Shown: positions 25,684-33,612 of the stretch, piece by piece
Layout: every line of letters begins with the position of its first letter
Position numbering within the stretch: position 1 is the stretch's first letter
Assembly: GCA_011391255.1 (NCBI GenBank)
Contig: JAABQV010000008.1
Span: forward strand, 62,001-126,000
DNA: 64,000 nt
Source of the DNA: Dechloromonas sp.
GTDB lineage: Bacteria; Pseudomonadota; Gammaproteobacteria; Burkholderiales; Rhodocyclaceae
Direction: 5' to 3'
Translations under genes and position numbers: made by a program
The notes under the pieces: generated by a model
Told to the model about the DNA's origin: nothing
Database searches by the model: none
Seen by the model: only the letters and a program-made list of their open reading frames with translations

Positions 25684-27945
25684 TCAGGACGCTAAAATTG
25701 GCGTAGGCGGAACGGCATCCGCTTCGCGTTTCTTCAGCGGAACGACGAGCCAGAAGGTGCTGCCCTGGCCGGGGGTGCTCTCGACGCCGATTTCGCCGCC
25801 CATTAGTTGCACCAGACGCTTGCAGATCGCCAGCCCGAGGCCGGTGCCGCCGTAATTGCGGGTCATGCTGTTGTCGGCTTGTTCGAAGGACTGGAATAGC
25901 CGTGTCTGCGCTTCCGGTTCGATGCCAATGCCAGTGTCGACGACCTCGAAGCGCACTTGCACGGCTTCGGGGGTTTCACCGACCGAGTGGGCGCGCAGTG
26001 TCACGCCGCCCTGCTCGGTGAACTTGATCGCGTTGCCGACCAGGTTGAAGAGGATTTGGCCTAGCCGCAGAGGATCGCCCTTGAGTGGCTGACGCATGAG
26101 ATCGGCTGCGAGGTCGGTTGTCAGCCGCAGGCCTTTCTCAGTGGCTTTGTGGCCGAGGGTGCTGGTGAGATTCTCGACGACAACGGAGATCTGAAAGGGG
26201 ATGCTTTCGAAAACCATGCGCTCGGTTTCGAGCATGGAAATGTCGAGGATTTCGTTAAGTACGCCGAGCAAACGGTCAGCAGAGAGCTTCGCCTTGCTGA
26301 GATTGTCCAGTCCTTTGGGGTCGACCATGCGCCGCTTGGCTATGTCGATCATGCCCAACACGCCGTTCATCGGCGTGCGCAACTCGTGACTCATGTTGGC
26401 CAGGAAAGCGCTCTTCGCGCGGTTGGCGGCTTCGGCGGCGTCCTTCGCGGCGATAAGTTCGGCGGTGCGAGTGTCGACCAGTTGTTCCAGGTGGTGTCGA
26501 TAGGTATCGAGTTCGGCTTCGGCGGCTTTACGCTCGGTGATGTCCAGATTGAAACCCTGAAAAGCCTGGAATACGCCGTTTTCATCGAACAGCGGCAGCG
26601 TATGGCAGAAGAAATCCCGATACACCCCGTCGTGACGGCGCAGGCGGAAATAGTTGTCGTGCTCGGTCTTGGTTGCCCAGTGCTTCAACCAAACTTCGGT
26701 TGCTTTGGGCAGGTCATCCGGATGCAGCACCGACGTCCAGGATTCAATGGTCATACCATCGGCCTGTTTTTGGCCGGTAAAGTCATACCATTGCTTGTTG
26801 AAGAACGAATAACGCGTCCCATCAAAGACCCAGAGGAGTACCTTGGTTTCATCCAGCAGTCTGGTCAGACGTGCTTCGCTCTCCCGCAACAAATCCCCGC
26901 TGCGTTTGATATCTTCAGTCAGGCTATCGGCGATTTCCCGGGCACGAGCCTGCGTGCGCGCCAAGGCAAGCAGCAAGCCGTAAAGCAGACTGCTGAGCAC
27001 GATGCCACCGGCCAGTGTTGCCCAGGCGCTCACATAGTTGATGGGTGCTACGCCCGCAGCTGGATGAAATGCCAGCAACCAATGCTGGCCATTAAAATCA
27101 ATGCTGCGCTGCTGGTAGTAGCCCGGATCGATTTTATGGATGATGGCGGGGTGGCTATCGTACAGAAGACTGTCGGCCTTCACCGCGGGGCCAGCGTAGA
27201 TTTGCAGATGCACACGCTTGGTTTTGTGGTCAGCCCATTTGGCCAGAATACCTTTCAACAGGTCCTGCATCCGATAGGGGCTGTAAGACCAGCCGATCAG
27301 CGCGGCGCTGCGTTGCTCGACCGAGTCGGCTGGTGCGCCATTGCGATAGACCGGGACGTACATCAGCGTTCCGGCTTGCACCTCCGTACCGGTCTCCTGA
27401 ACCAGTTCAACCTTGCCGGACAATGCGGGCGCACCGCTGTCGCGCGCCTGTTCCATGGCGGCGCGGCGCACCGGCTCGGAGAACATATCATAGCCGAACG
27501 CGCGCAAATTGCGGTCGCGAAAGGGTTCCAGATAGATTATGGAAGTGTAGAGGGCGCGCTCGCCCGACGGGCGCACGGTGTAGTCGGGAAAGCCTTCGGC
27601 GCGAATGCGGCCGATATGCTCAGCCAATTGATGCGGTGGAATCACTTGCGAAAAACCGATGCCCTGCACCCCCGGAACGCTGTCCTGGGCATTAAGTTTC
27701 TCAACGTAGGCTTGCCATTCGTGGCGATCAACCGCGTTGGATGCGGCAAAGAGACTCGCGCCGCCCTTGAGAATCAGCGCATAGGCATCAAGTCGCTCCT
27801 GAATCTTCAGCGTGACCTGATCACTGGTGAATGCGATTTCGTCCGCAGCATCCTGTTCTATGGCCTGCTTGACCTCAAGGCTTGCAAGAATCGTCAATAC
27901 AAGCCCGACAACAAGGGTTAGCCAGGCGGCTACTTGTCGATTCAT
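25684..27945 (-). CDS. CHASE-PAS histidine kinase, formerly a hybrid kinase
   Basis: A 753-residue kinase from the ATG at 27945 (MNRQVAAWL). A longer reading through a run of prolines comes from the G-tract and is rejected. It has a membrane helix (8-28), a periplasmic CHASE domain (about 60-280), a second helix (about 308-330), a PAS domain (about 365-480), HisKA with His520 ([10 protein letters not shown]) and a HATPase domain (GTGLGLAI). The kinase core is intact, but the C-terminal receiver is lost by frameshift. It could still phosphorylate a receiver in trans. It is flanked by inverted repeats within an accessory island. Confidence 0.8.
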   Translation of the reverse strand: MNRQVAAWLTLVVGLVLTILASLEVKQAIEQDAADEIAFTSDQVTLKIQERLDAYALILKGGASLFAASNAVDRHEWQAYVEKLNAQDSVPGVQGIGFSQVIPPHQLAEHIGRIRAEGFPDYTVRPSGERALYTSIIYLEPFRDRNLRAFGYDMFSEPVRRAAMEQARDSGAPALSGKVELVQETGTEVQAGTLMYVPVYRNGAPADSVEQRSAALIGWSYSPYRMQDLLKGILAKWADHKTKRVHLQIYAGPAVKADSLLYDSHPAIIHKIDPGYYQQRSIDFNGQHWLLAFHPAAGVAPINYVSAWATLAGGIVLSSLLYGLLLALARTQARAREIADSLTEDIKRSGDLLRESEARLTRLLDETKVLLWVFDGTRYSFFNKQWYDFTGQKQADGMTIESWTSVLHPDDLPKATEVWLKHWATKTEHDNYFRLRRHDGVYRDFFCHTLPLFDENGVFQAFQGFNLDITERKAAEAELDTYRHHLEQLVDTRTAELIAAKDAAEAANRAKSAFLANMSHELRTPMNGVLGMIDIAKRRMVDPKGLDNLSKAKLSADRLLGVLNEILDISMLETERMVFESIPFQISVVVENLTSTLGHKATEKGLRLTTDLAADLMRQPLKGDPLRLGQILFNLVGNAIKFTEQGGVTLRAHSVGETPEAVQVRFEVVDTGIGIEPEAQTRLFQSFEQADNSMTRNYGGTGLGLAICKRLVQLMGGEIGVESTPGQGSTFWLVVPLKKREADAVPPTPILAS

Positions 27946-27968
27946 GACAGCGGGTAACTTATGCGCGC

Positions 27969-27993
27969 GGGGGGGGGGGGGGGGGGGGGGGGG
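27969..27993 (+). repeat. Homopolymer of 25 G (C on the sense strand of the kinase)
   Basis: An uninterrupted run of 25 G preceded by GCGCGC. On the minus strand it is a poly-C tract ending 23 bases before the kinase ATG, so length changes would alter promoter or leader spacing. The exact count could be affected by sequencing error. Confidence 0.9.
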
Positions 27994-28254
27994 TAGCATT
28001 AACCATGACATTTCTCGGAGAATCGCTTCTGATCTCGACTTTACACTTTGCCTAGGCAATTGTCTTTGTCAGCCCAAGCCTTGCCAATCAAGCAACCGCA
28101 GCAGACGTCAGCATATCGACGCACACCTGCCGCCCCAGAACACATTTTTTCTGCCAGACCACTGGCAGGTTGTGACCAACTCGAACCTAGCATCTCACGA
28201 TATTTTACATGGCGTATGAATGTTGCAGCGCACAAAGCCAGGCCAATCTTCTGT

Positions 28255-28276
28255 TCCGTCCACCGGAGAATCCGGA
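28255..28276 (+). repeat. Right copy of the 22-base inverted repeat
   Basis: Begins TCCGTCCACCGG and matches the reverse complement of 25078-25099 at 21 of 22 positions. Confidence 0.7.
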
Positions 28277-28291
28277 GAGTGAAATTAAAGG

Positions 28292-28308
28292 GCCGCTATT
28301 TCAGCGGC
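28292..28308. repeat. Small hairpin between two repeat copies
   Basis: GCCGCT-ATTTC-AGCGGC, a perfect 6-base stem. It lies between the repeat at 28255 and the copy at 28314. There is no T-run. Confidence 0.45.
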
Positions 28309-28313
28309 TCCTG

Positions 28314-28331
28314 TTCACCGGAAAATCCGGA
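28314..28331 (+). repeat. Third, direct copy of the dispersed repeat core
   Basis: TTCACCGGAAAATCCGGA, 17 of 18 bases identical to the core of the inverted-repeat pair, 59 bases after the second copy and in the same orientation. Confidence 0.6.
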
Positions 28332-28358
28332 CACCTATCCAATTTGATTTATCGATTT

Positions 28359-28610
28359 TCAAACGGCTGCCACCAGCGGCAATGCCGACGGGTTGCGTAC
28401 TGACTCGACCGCTAAATCAATATCAAGCAACGGCCAGTAAAGATGATTTTCCGCCGGCCATTTAACCTGAGACAACTGATCAATCGTCGCGCTGCGAAAC
28501 CAGGGAAACTCGGCAAAAGGCAGGAACAACTCCTCGTCGGCAAGCAGAAGCAAAAAGCCGTGTCTGGAGATATGAGTTAGCTCAACTTGGGAAATGTGCG
28601 TACCAGGCAT
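28359..28610 (-). CDS. DUF2442 domain protein
   Basis: An 83-residue protein resembling the DUF2442 family (HGFLLLLADEELFLPFAEFPWF, then VKWPAENHLYWPLLDIDLAVESV). Such genes are usually encoded next to DUF4160 genes. Here its start overlaps the 3' end of the DUF4160 pseudogene by 29 bases in another frame, the typical layout. A toxin-antitoxin-like role has been suspected for such pairs, but I cannot confirm it. Confidence 0.65.
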   Translation of the reverse strand: MPGTHISQVELTHISRHGFLLLLADEELFLPFAEFPWFRSATIDQLSQVKWPAENHLYWPLLDIDLAVESVRNPSALPLVAAV

Positions 28611-28821
28611 TGATCACCTCCTCCATATGAACAGCAACCAGACCCTGCGCTTACTTGATCTGCCTCGACGACAGCCCGGTGCTGGTGGCGAGCACCAATT
28701 CTGGCTTCAACCAAAATTTGGGCTCGCCGTCCGGATGGCTGACGTGGACATGCAATCTTGGCTCTTCTCGAGAAAAGAAAAAGAAACGAAAACCACCTTC
28801 GCGAAAAATTGTGGGTGCCAT
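28582..28821 (-). pseudogene. DUF4160 gene with an in-frame stop
   Basis: From ATG 28821 the frame gives MAPTIFREGGFRFFFFS, then EPRLHVHV and AKFWL-like GEPKFWLKPEL, the DUF4160 hallmarks. A TAA at 28651-28653 stops it after 56 residues. The same frame then continues without shift for 22 more family-like residues (AQGLVAVHMEEVINAWYAHF) to a TGA at 28582. A single CAA-to-TAA change explains this. Confidence 0.75.
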
Positions 28822-28896
28822 GGGTCGATTTTAGCGCTCAATGTTCCGGCCTTTAAGCGCATCAACTCAGCTGTTGCGGTCAACCCGGTTTTCGGG

Positions 28897-28940
28897 GCAA
28901 AAAAATGGCCGTTTCGCCAGCGGCAGAAACGACCATTTTG
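28897..28940 (-). terminator. Terminator of the Mbx-like operon (copy 3 of the repeated terminator)
   Basis: AATGGCCGTTTCGCC pairs imperfectly with GGCAGAAACGACCATT. On the minus strand it ends in seven T. The block from 28879 (GGTCAACCCGGTTT onward) closely matches 23000-23037 at the end of the OsmC operon. Confidence 0.78.
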
Positions 28941-28955
28941 CTTTGGGGGAGGCGT

Positions 28956-29459
28956 TTAAACCCCACCGCCGCGATGCACGACCTCGTAGTAAATCTTTTC
29001 CAAGTCCAGCTTGTGCTTGGTTTCTTCGCTGGCGAGAAACTTGAACAAGTCGCGGATTGGTCCTTCCGGCGTCGTGTCAGCCAGTTCGCCGTAGTGCCCC
29101 ATCGCCGCATGCTCGCGGCCCATGGCATATTGCAAGACGGCCTGGTCATCGGGCTGTTCGCCGAGATCGGGAACGTGCAGGCAATCTGAAAACTTGCTGT
29201 CGCTGGCGGTGCGCTGGATTTCCTGCTGCACCTGCTCGGCAATATCCGTGCGCTGAGCCAGCGCAGTGAGCAGATCCAAATGGCCCTGCTCTTCTGCCGC
29301 CAGTTCTTCAACCAGATAGCGAATGCGCTTGCTGACTTTGGGGGTCAGATCCTTGTAAAAATCGCGTGCGCTAGCCTCGAAGCCGGTGGCGACTTCGAGG
29401 ATTTCGCGCAGCGTGGCCTTGCCGCGCAGGCGATCAATTCCGTGACTACCTTCGGTCAT
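28956..29459 (-). CDS. Rubrerythrin/ferritin-like di-iron protein
   Basis: A 167-residue four-helix-bundle protein. Iron-ligand motifs are visible as ATGFEASARDFY, AAEEQGHLDLL, REHAAMGHYGEL and ASEETKHKLDLEKIYYE. There is no rubredoxin domain. It is the last gene of the Mbx-like operon and overlaps the flavoprotein gene by 4 bases. A peroxide- or oxygen-reducing role protecting the complex's iron-sulfur centres is inferred from that coupling. Confidence 0.82.
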   Translation of the reverse strand: MTEGSHGIDRLRGKATLREILEVATGFEASARDFYKDLTPKVSKRIRYLVEELAAEEQGHLDLLTALAQRTDIAEQVQQEIQRTASDSKFSDCLHVPDLGEQPDDQAVLQYAMGREHAAMGHYGELADTTPEGPIRDLFKFLASEETKHKLDLEKIYYEVVHRGGGV

Positions 29460-31252
29460 TTGCTTTGCTCCTTCAGAACCAGATTGGCATGCATGCTGGC
29501 GGCGACGCGATGGCCATCAGCCACAGCGGTCACAACATCCGGACCATGCACCATGTCGCCGACCGCCCACAGCCATGATTCGCTGGTGCGGCCGCCGGCA
29601 TCGATCTGAATCCGACCGCGATTCCAGGTCAAACGTTCCGTCAGTTCGTCACCCAACAGGCTGGCATCAGTCATCTGGCCAATGGCTTCGACGATCATGC
29701 TGCCTTGATGAAACTGCTCGTCGGCTTCGTCGTAGCTCGGCGCGAAACGCCCCTGCTCGTCAAAGATCGCCTTGACGCGCCAGGTTTTCAGACCGGTCAC
29801 CTTGCCGTCTTCAACGACGACCTGCTGCGGGCCGCGGGCATCGAGAATGATCACGCCCTCTTCGCCAGCTTCCTTGATTTCTTCAGGGTCGGCGAGGAAA
29901 TGGTTGATGTCTTCAAGCGCCGTCAGCGTCACGCGAACTTCGCCGTAAGCCGTCTTCTGCAATCGGGCGAGCGTGCGGGCGATGTCCATCGCGACATTAC
30001 CGCCGCCGATGACCACCGCCTGACGCGGGGTGCCGAAATCTTCATTGGCGGTCGCCTGGCGCAGCAGATCGACTGCCTTGCGCACATCGGGATGATCGCT
30101 GCCGGGGATGCGCGTTGCGCGGCCGAGTTGCAAGCCGAGGCCGAGCAGCACGGCATCGTTGTTGTTGCGCAGATCTTCCAGCGAAACATCCTTGCCGACC
30201 CGCGTGTTGCAGCGGATATCGACACCGAGCGAGCGGATCACATCGACATCACGGTCGATCACGTCATAAGGCAGACGGTATTCCGGGATACCCCAGCGCG
30301 TCATGCCGCCGGGCGCCGCCAACGCTTCATAGACGGTCACGCTGTGGCCCTGTTTGGCGAGGTCGAAGGCCGCCGTCAGGCCACCCGGGCCGGCGCCGAT
30401 GATTGCCACCTTCTTGCCGGTGCTGGCTGCCGGCTGGCCGACGACGCGCGTGATCTGATCGAAGGTAACCTGATCCATGATGTGGCGTTTGAGCCAACGG
30501 ATGGCAATCGGATCGCCTTCATGGCGCGCCGCACAGGTAGTTTCGCACTTGTGCGTGCATACCCGGCCACAGATGCCGGAGAAGGGATTTGAGTCATAAA
30601 GCAGTTTGAGGCCGAGATCGTAGTTACCGTCGCGAATTGCCGCGATGTATTGCGGAATCGCCATGTGCGTCGGGCAGGTGGCGACGCAGAGGCCACAGGA
30701 AACGCAGCGATCGGCCTCGAGCACTGCCTGTTCGACCGAATAGCCATCAACAATTTCGGCAAACGATCCGATCCGCACATCCGGCTCCATTTCGGGCATG
30801 TGCACACGGAGCTCGCCGGTCAGCCGGTGGCCTTCGGGGCGGACATAGCCGAGTTCGGCATCGTCCCAGTGTTTCTTGTCGACGCCCGGCGTAAAGCGGA
30901 ACTTGTCGGGATCGCTCTCGACCCAGGTGTAGGCGTTCGACATCGTCAGCGATTGCGTCATGCAGACATCGACACAGAGCGCGCACCAGCAGCAGCGCCC
31001 GTAGTCGATACGCGGACGCAGGCCGGAATCACCCTGCTTGGTCGGAATGCCCTCGACCGGCAACATGTCGATGGCGCCGTTCTGGCAGATCGTTTCGCAA
31101 GTGCCGCAGCCGATGCACTTTTCCATGTCGTTCTGGTGGAAACCGCGATAGCGCGGGGCGGCCTGGCGTTTCAGCGGATCGGCAATACTGACCGGATCGC
31201 GAAAGAGGTTTTTCCACGCAGTGAACGGGGAGAGGACGTCACGGACACTCAT
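29456..31252 (-). CDS. Ferredoxin-GltD fusion flavoprotein (electron-input subunit, MbxN/NuoI-like plus NfnB-like)
   Basis: A 598-residue fusion. Residues about 35-110 are an 8-iron ferredoxin of NuoI/MbxN type (CIGCGTCETIC and CCWCALCVDVC). Residues about 165-590 are a GltD-like NAD(P)H oxidoreductase with CVSCGLCVATC and CGRVCTHKCETTC cluster motifs, an FAD site (GAGPGGLTAAFDLA) and an NADPH site (VIGGGNVAMDIAR). This could move electrons between NAD(P)H and the NuoB/NuoD-like subunits. It replaces the NuoEFG module of complex I. It starts 2 bases after the NuoD-like gene. Confidence 0.85.
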   Translation of the reverse strand: MSVRDVLSPFTAWKNLFRDPVSIADPLKRQAAPRYRGFHQNDMEKCIGCGTCETICQNGAIDMLPVEGIPTKQGDSGLRPRIDYGRCCWCALCVDVCMTQSLTMSNAYTWVESDPDKFRFTPGVDKKHWDDAELGYVRPEGHRLTGELRVHMPEMEPDVRIGSFAEIVDGYSVEQAVLEADRCVSCGLCVATCPTHMAIPQYIAAIRDGNYDLGLKLLYDSNPFSGICGRVCTHKCETTCAARHEGDPIAIRWLKRHIMDQVTFDQITRVVGQPAASTGKKVAIIGAGPGGLTAAFDLAKQGHSVTVYEALAAPGGMTRWGIPEYRLPYDVIDRDVDVIRSLGVDIRCNTRVGKDVSLEDLRNNNDAVLLGLGLQLGRATRIPGSDHPDVRKAVDLLRQATANEDFGTPRQAVVIGGGNVAMDIARTLARLQKTAYGEVRVTLTALEDINHFLADPEEIKEAGEEGVIILDARGPQQVVVEDGKVTGLKTWRVKAIFDEQGRFAPSYDEADEQFHQGSMIVEAIGQMTDASLLGDELTERLTWNRGRIQIDAGGRTSESWLWAVGDMVHGPDVVTAVADGHRVAASMHANLVLKEQSK

Positions 31253-31254
31253 CG

Positions 31255-32430
31255 TTATCTCTCAATCTCGGGCGGATAGGTATGCAGCGAGACCATCAGG
31301 CCGGCCACATCGGAAATATTCAGATTGACGATCATCCGTTCGAGCAGCGCCACGGCATGCGTGTAGGACGGCCCGCGGACATTGATCCGGCGCGGGAAAC
31401 CGCTGCCGTCGGTGACCAGATAGTAGCCATACTCGCCGCGCGAACATTCTCCACGGATATAGGTTTCGCCGCGCGGAATTTTCCAGTGCAGGACATTCGG
31501 CGTAACCGCCATGACCGGCCCGTCTTTCGGCATCTTGGCGAGAATCTGACGAATCAGGTCGACCGACATTGTTACATCGCGACGCCGCACATCGGCGCGC
31601 GTGTAAATATCAGAATCCTTGCCGACGACCGGCTCGAAATCGAGCTCGTTGTAAACCAGGTAAGGCTGATCGCGGCGCACATCCTTGGCGACGCCGCCGG
31701 CCCGGGCGTTCGGCCCGGTGACGCCGTAGGCGTCCATCAGCGCCGGGTCGATGTAACCGACACCGACACTGCGCTTCTTGAAGACGGCGTTGCAGAACAT
31801 CACGTCGTACACGTCCTTCAGCGTGCTTTCGATTTCGCGCAGGGTTTCTTCCATGCGCTGCTCGAAGCCTTCTGGCAGACGGTCGCGAACGCCGCCCGGC
31901 ATGATGAACATGTGGTAAATCCGCGCCCCGGTCAGTTCCTCGAAACGATCGAGCATCAGGTCGCGAACATAGGTCGTCCATTGGCCGATGACGCCGAGGC
32001 CAAAGGCACCGGCCTGACCGCCGAGGTACATCATGTAGCTATTGACGCGGCCCATTTCGAGAATCAGCGTGCGGATCCAGTCGGCGAGCGGCGGCACCTT
32101 GATGCCGGCAAGCTCTTCAACGGCGGCGGCGTAGCAATATTCGTTGAAATCCGGCTCGGGAACGCAAACGCGGCAGACGATGGGGAAGACCTGAATGAAG
32201 CTGCGGCGCTCCATCAGCTTTTCAAAACCACGGTGCAGATAGCCGACATGGGTCTTGGCGTCGACCACCTCGTCGCCGCACACCGTCAGCTCGACCGACA
32301 TGTTGCCGGTGATGCCGGGGTGATTCGGGCCGTGCCAAAGCTTGAGGTATTTACCGGAAGTGAGGTCGATATCGAGCGTGCCGTCGGCCTTTTTGGCCGG
32401 GTACTGGCTGCGGTCAGGGGTATAACTCAT
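31255..32430 (-). CDS. NuoD/MbxL-like 49-kDa subunit
   Basis: A 391-residue member of the complex I 49-kDa/group 4 hydrogenase large-subunit family. It keeps GPNHPG, THVGYLHRGFEKLME and RGECSRGEYGYYLV. An N-terminal Cys86-x2-Cys89 (VCRVCVPEPDFNEYC) resembles the hydrogenase L1 motif, but the C-terminal cysteine pair is absent (ISDVAGLMVSLHTYPPEIER), so a NiFe site is not expected. That pattern recalls Mbx/MBS rather than Nuo. ATG 32430 is one base after the NuoC-like stop. An ATG at 32442 would overlap and is possible. Confidence 0.85.
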   Translation of the reverse strand: MSYTPDRSQYPAKKADGTLDIDLTSGKYLKLWHGPNHPGITGNMSVELTVCGDEVVDAKTHVGYLHRGFEKLMERRSFIQVFPIVCRVCVPEPDFNEYCYAAAVEELAGIKVPPLADWIRTLILEMGRVNSYMMYLGGQAGAFGLGVIGQWTTYVRDLMLDRFEELTGARIYHMFIMPGGVRDRLPEGFEQRMEETLREIESTLKDVYDVMFCNAVFKKRSVGVGYIDPALMDAYGVTGPNARAGGVAKDVRRDQPYLVYNELDFEPVVGKDSDIYTRADVRRRDVTMSVDLIRQILAKMPKDGPVMAVTPNVLHWKIPRGETYIRGECSRGEYGYYLVTDGSGFPRRINVRGPSYTHAVALLERMIVNLNISDVAGLMVSLHTYPPEIER

Positions 32431-32431
32431 C

Positions 32432-32965
32432 TCAGGCCCCATCCGGATAAAGTTGTTGCTTCATGTGCTGCTCCGGGTCGGTCGTCATGCGCCCTTCGCG
32501 CTCCTTGAAGGTCTTGGCAGAAAAAGCCTTGGTATCGAAATCGCGGCGATAAGGCGGCATATCGATCCAGCCTTCAAGAATGAAATCATCGTTGACGCCG
32601 GGGCTATCCGGAAACTGGATGCCGAACATCTCGCGCAACTCACGCTGATAGGTCGCCGCCGTCGGCCAGATGTCGTGGATGCTGTCCATGCTCGCGCCGT
32701 CGCGCGGGATCATCACGCGCAGGCCGAGATCGACAGCTTTGCCGCGATTGGAGAGTAGATAAGTAAGTTGAAAATTACCCTCTTCCAGCCAGTCGACCGC
32801 AGTCAATAGCACGAGATGGCTGAAACCTTCGAGATCGCGCAAATGCAGGATGATCGAACGCAAATGCTCGCGGGGAACTGTCAAAAAAGCGAGATCGGGC
32901 CGCTGTTCGGTCAGTTCGCCGAGCGGGAAGAGGGCATTTAGTCTGTCGTGAAGGGCGCGCATCAT
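32432..32965 (-). CDS. NuoC/MbxK-like 30-kDa subunit
   Basis: A 177-residue subunit with the NuoC signature (HDIWPTAATYQRELREMFGIQFPD, then PPYRRDFDTKAF). It scaffolds the interface of the NuoB- and NuoD-like subunits. It starts 2 bases after the NuoB-like stop at a double ATG. Longer starts lie inside the upstream gene. Confidence 0.88.
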   Translation of the reverse strand: MMRALHDRLNALFPLGELTEQRPDLAFLTVPREHLRSIILHLRDLEGFSHLVLLTAVDWLEEGNFQLTYLLSNRGKAVDLGLRVMIPRDGASMDSIHDIWPTAATYQRELREMFGIQFPDSPGVNDDFILEGWIDMPPYRRDFDTKAFSAKTFKEREGRMTTDPEQHMKQQLYPDGA

Positions 32966-32967
32966 CG

Positions 32968-33612
32968 TTACCAGTTGTAATCCGGCATGTCCCAGTCGTG
33001 GATCACCTGCTTCTGGTTGGCCTTGTACCATTCAAATTTTTCGGCGTACTGGTTGGCTCCCTCGGCCTTGCCGGCGCGAATCAGCTTTTTCAGATCCTCG
33101 AAACCCTGCAGCAGCGCCTCGGGGCGCGGCATGCAGCCGGTGATGTAGAGATCGACCGGCATGTAGTCGTCAAGCCGCTTGATCGTGTTGTACGAATCCC
33201 AGTACATGCCGCCATTGATCGTGCATGAACCCAGCCCGACGACATACTTGGGGTTCTGCATCTGCTCGTAGGCGCGAATCGCGCGCTTCAGGGTTTTGAC
33301 CGACAGATAACCTGAAATCACCAGCAGATTGGCCTGACGCGGCGTTGGCCGCCAGGCGATGCCGTAACGATAGGCGTCAAAACGCGGGGTCATCAGCGGA
33401 CGCATTTCAATCGCCCCGCAACCAGTGCCAAAACCGAGGATCCACAAGGAATGCGAACGCGCCCAGTTGAAGAGGTCCTCGACAATCTTGGCATAGGCCG
33501 GCGGATGACTGGCCGGCGGCGCTTCGCAGAAGTAGTCGCGGAGCGGATCGACTTCGAACTCGACGCCATCCGGCCCTTTGACGACGCGTATTTTCAGTTC
33601 TTCTCTCATCAT
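32968..33612 (-). CDS. NuoB/MbxJ-like subunit with an altered iron-sulfur motif
   Basis: A 214-residue homologue of NuoB/MbxJ. In complex I the terminal cluster uses a tandem Cys-Cys. Here the motif reads GFGTGCGAIEM with only Cys65, while the later ligands remain (GSCTINGGMYW and GCMPRPE). Three canonical ligands are thus visible, and the fourth may come from another residue. The start at 33612 shares a base with the NuoH-like stop (TAATG). ATG 33609 is the alternative. Confidence 0.82.
   Translation of the reverse strand: MMREELKIRVVKGPDGVEFEVDPLRDYFCEAPPASHPPAYAKIVEDLFNWARSHSLWILGFGTGCGAIEMRPLMTPRFDAYRYGIAWRPTPRQANLLVISGYLSVKTLKRAIRAYEQMQNPKYVVGLGSCTINGGMYWDSYNTIKRLDDYMPVDLYITGCMPRPEALLQGFEDLKKLIRAGKAEGANQYAEKFEWYKANQKQVIHDWDMPDYNW

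Larger units (their letters stand above)
27946..28358. other. Gene-free stretch with homopolymer and repeats
   Basis: No supported gene lies in these 413 bases. They hold the 25-G tract, two copies of the CACCGGAAAATCCGGA-type repeat and a small hairpin between them. Short open frames here have no recognisable product. Confidence 0.6.

Noticed and set aside
26149-27921. A 590-codon open frame on the plus strand opposite the hybrid kinase
   Set aside because: It mirrors an intact CHASE-PAS-kinase gene on the other strand, shows no recognisable domain, and is explained by GC-rich codon bias.
27946-28059. N-terminal extension of the kinase through a poly-proline stretch
   Set aside because: It is only the translation of the G-tract. 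The downstream ATG at 27945 begins directly before the first membrane helix.
28041-28235. Small minus-strand frame with several cysteines
   Set aside because: No ribosome site, no recognisable family, and it overlaps repeat-rich non-coding sequence.
25078-28331. Integron attC sites or a CRISPR array from the repeated CACCGGAAAATCCGGA units
   Set aside because: There are only three copies with irregular spacing and opposite orientations, and no integrase or cas gene.
28846-28900. Remnant of a second OsmC gene upstream of the third terminator copy
   Set aside because: Only the last few codons (VNPV-like) resemble OsmC. The similarity is fully covered by the repeated terminator block.
31255-32430. 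NiFe hydrogenase large subunit
   Set aside because: Only the N-terminal Cys pair is present. The C-terminal Cys pair needed for the NiFe site is absent, and no maturation genes are nearby.
29705-32508. Long plus-strand open frames (295 and 408 codons) opposite the Mbx-like genes
   Set aside because: Antisense to clear NuoD-like and ferredoxin-GltD genes, with no family motifs and no ribosome site.
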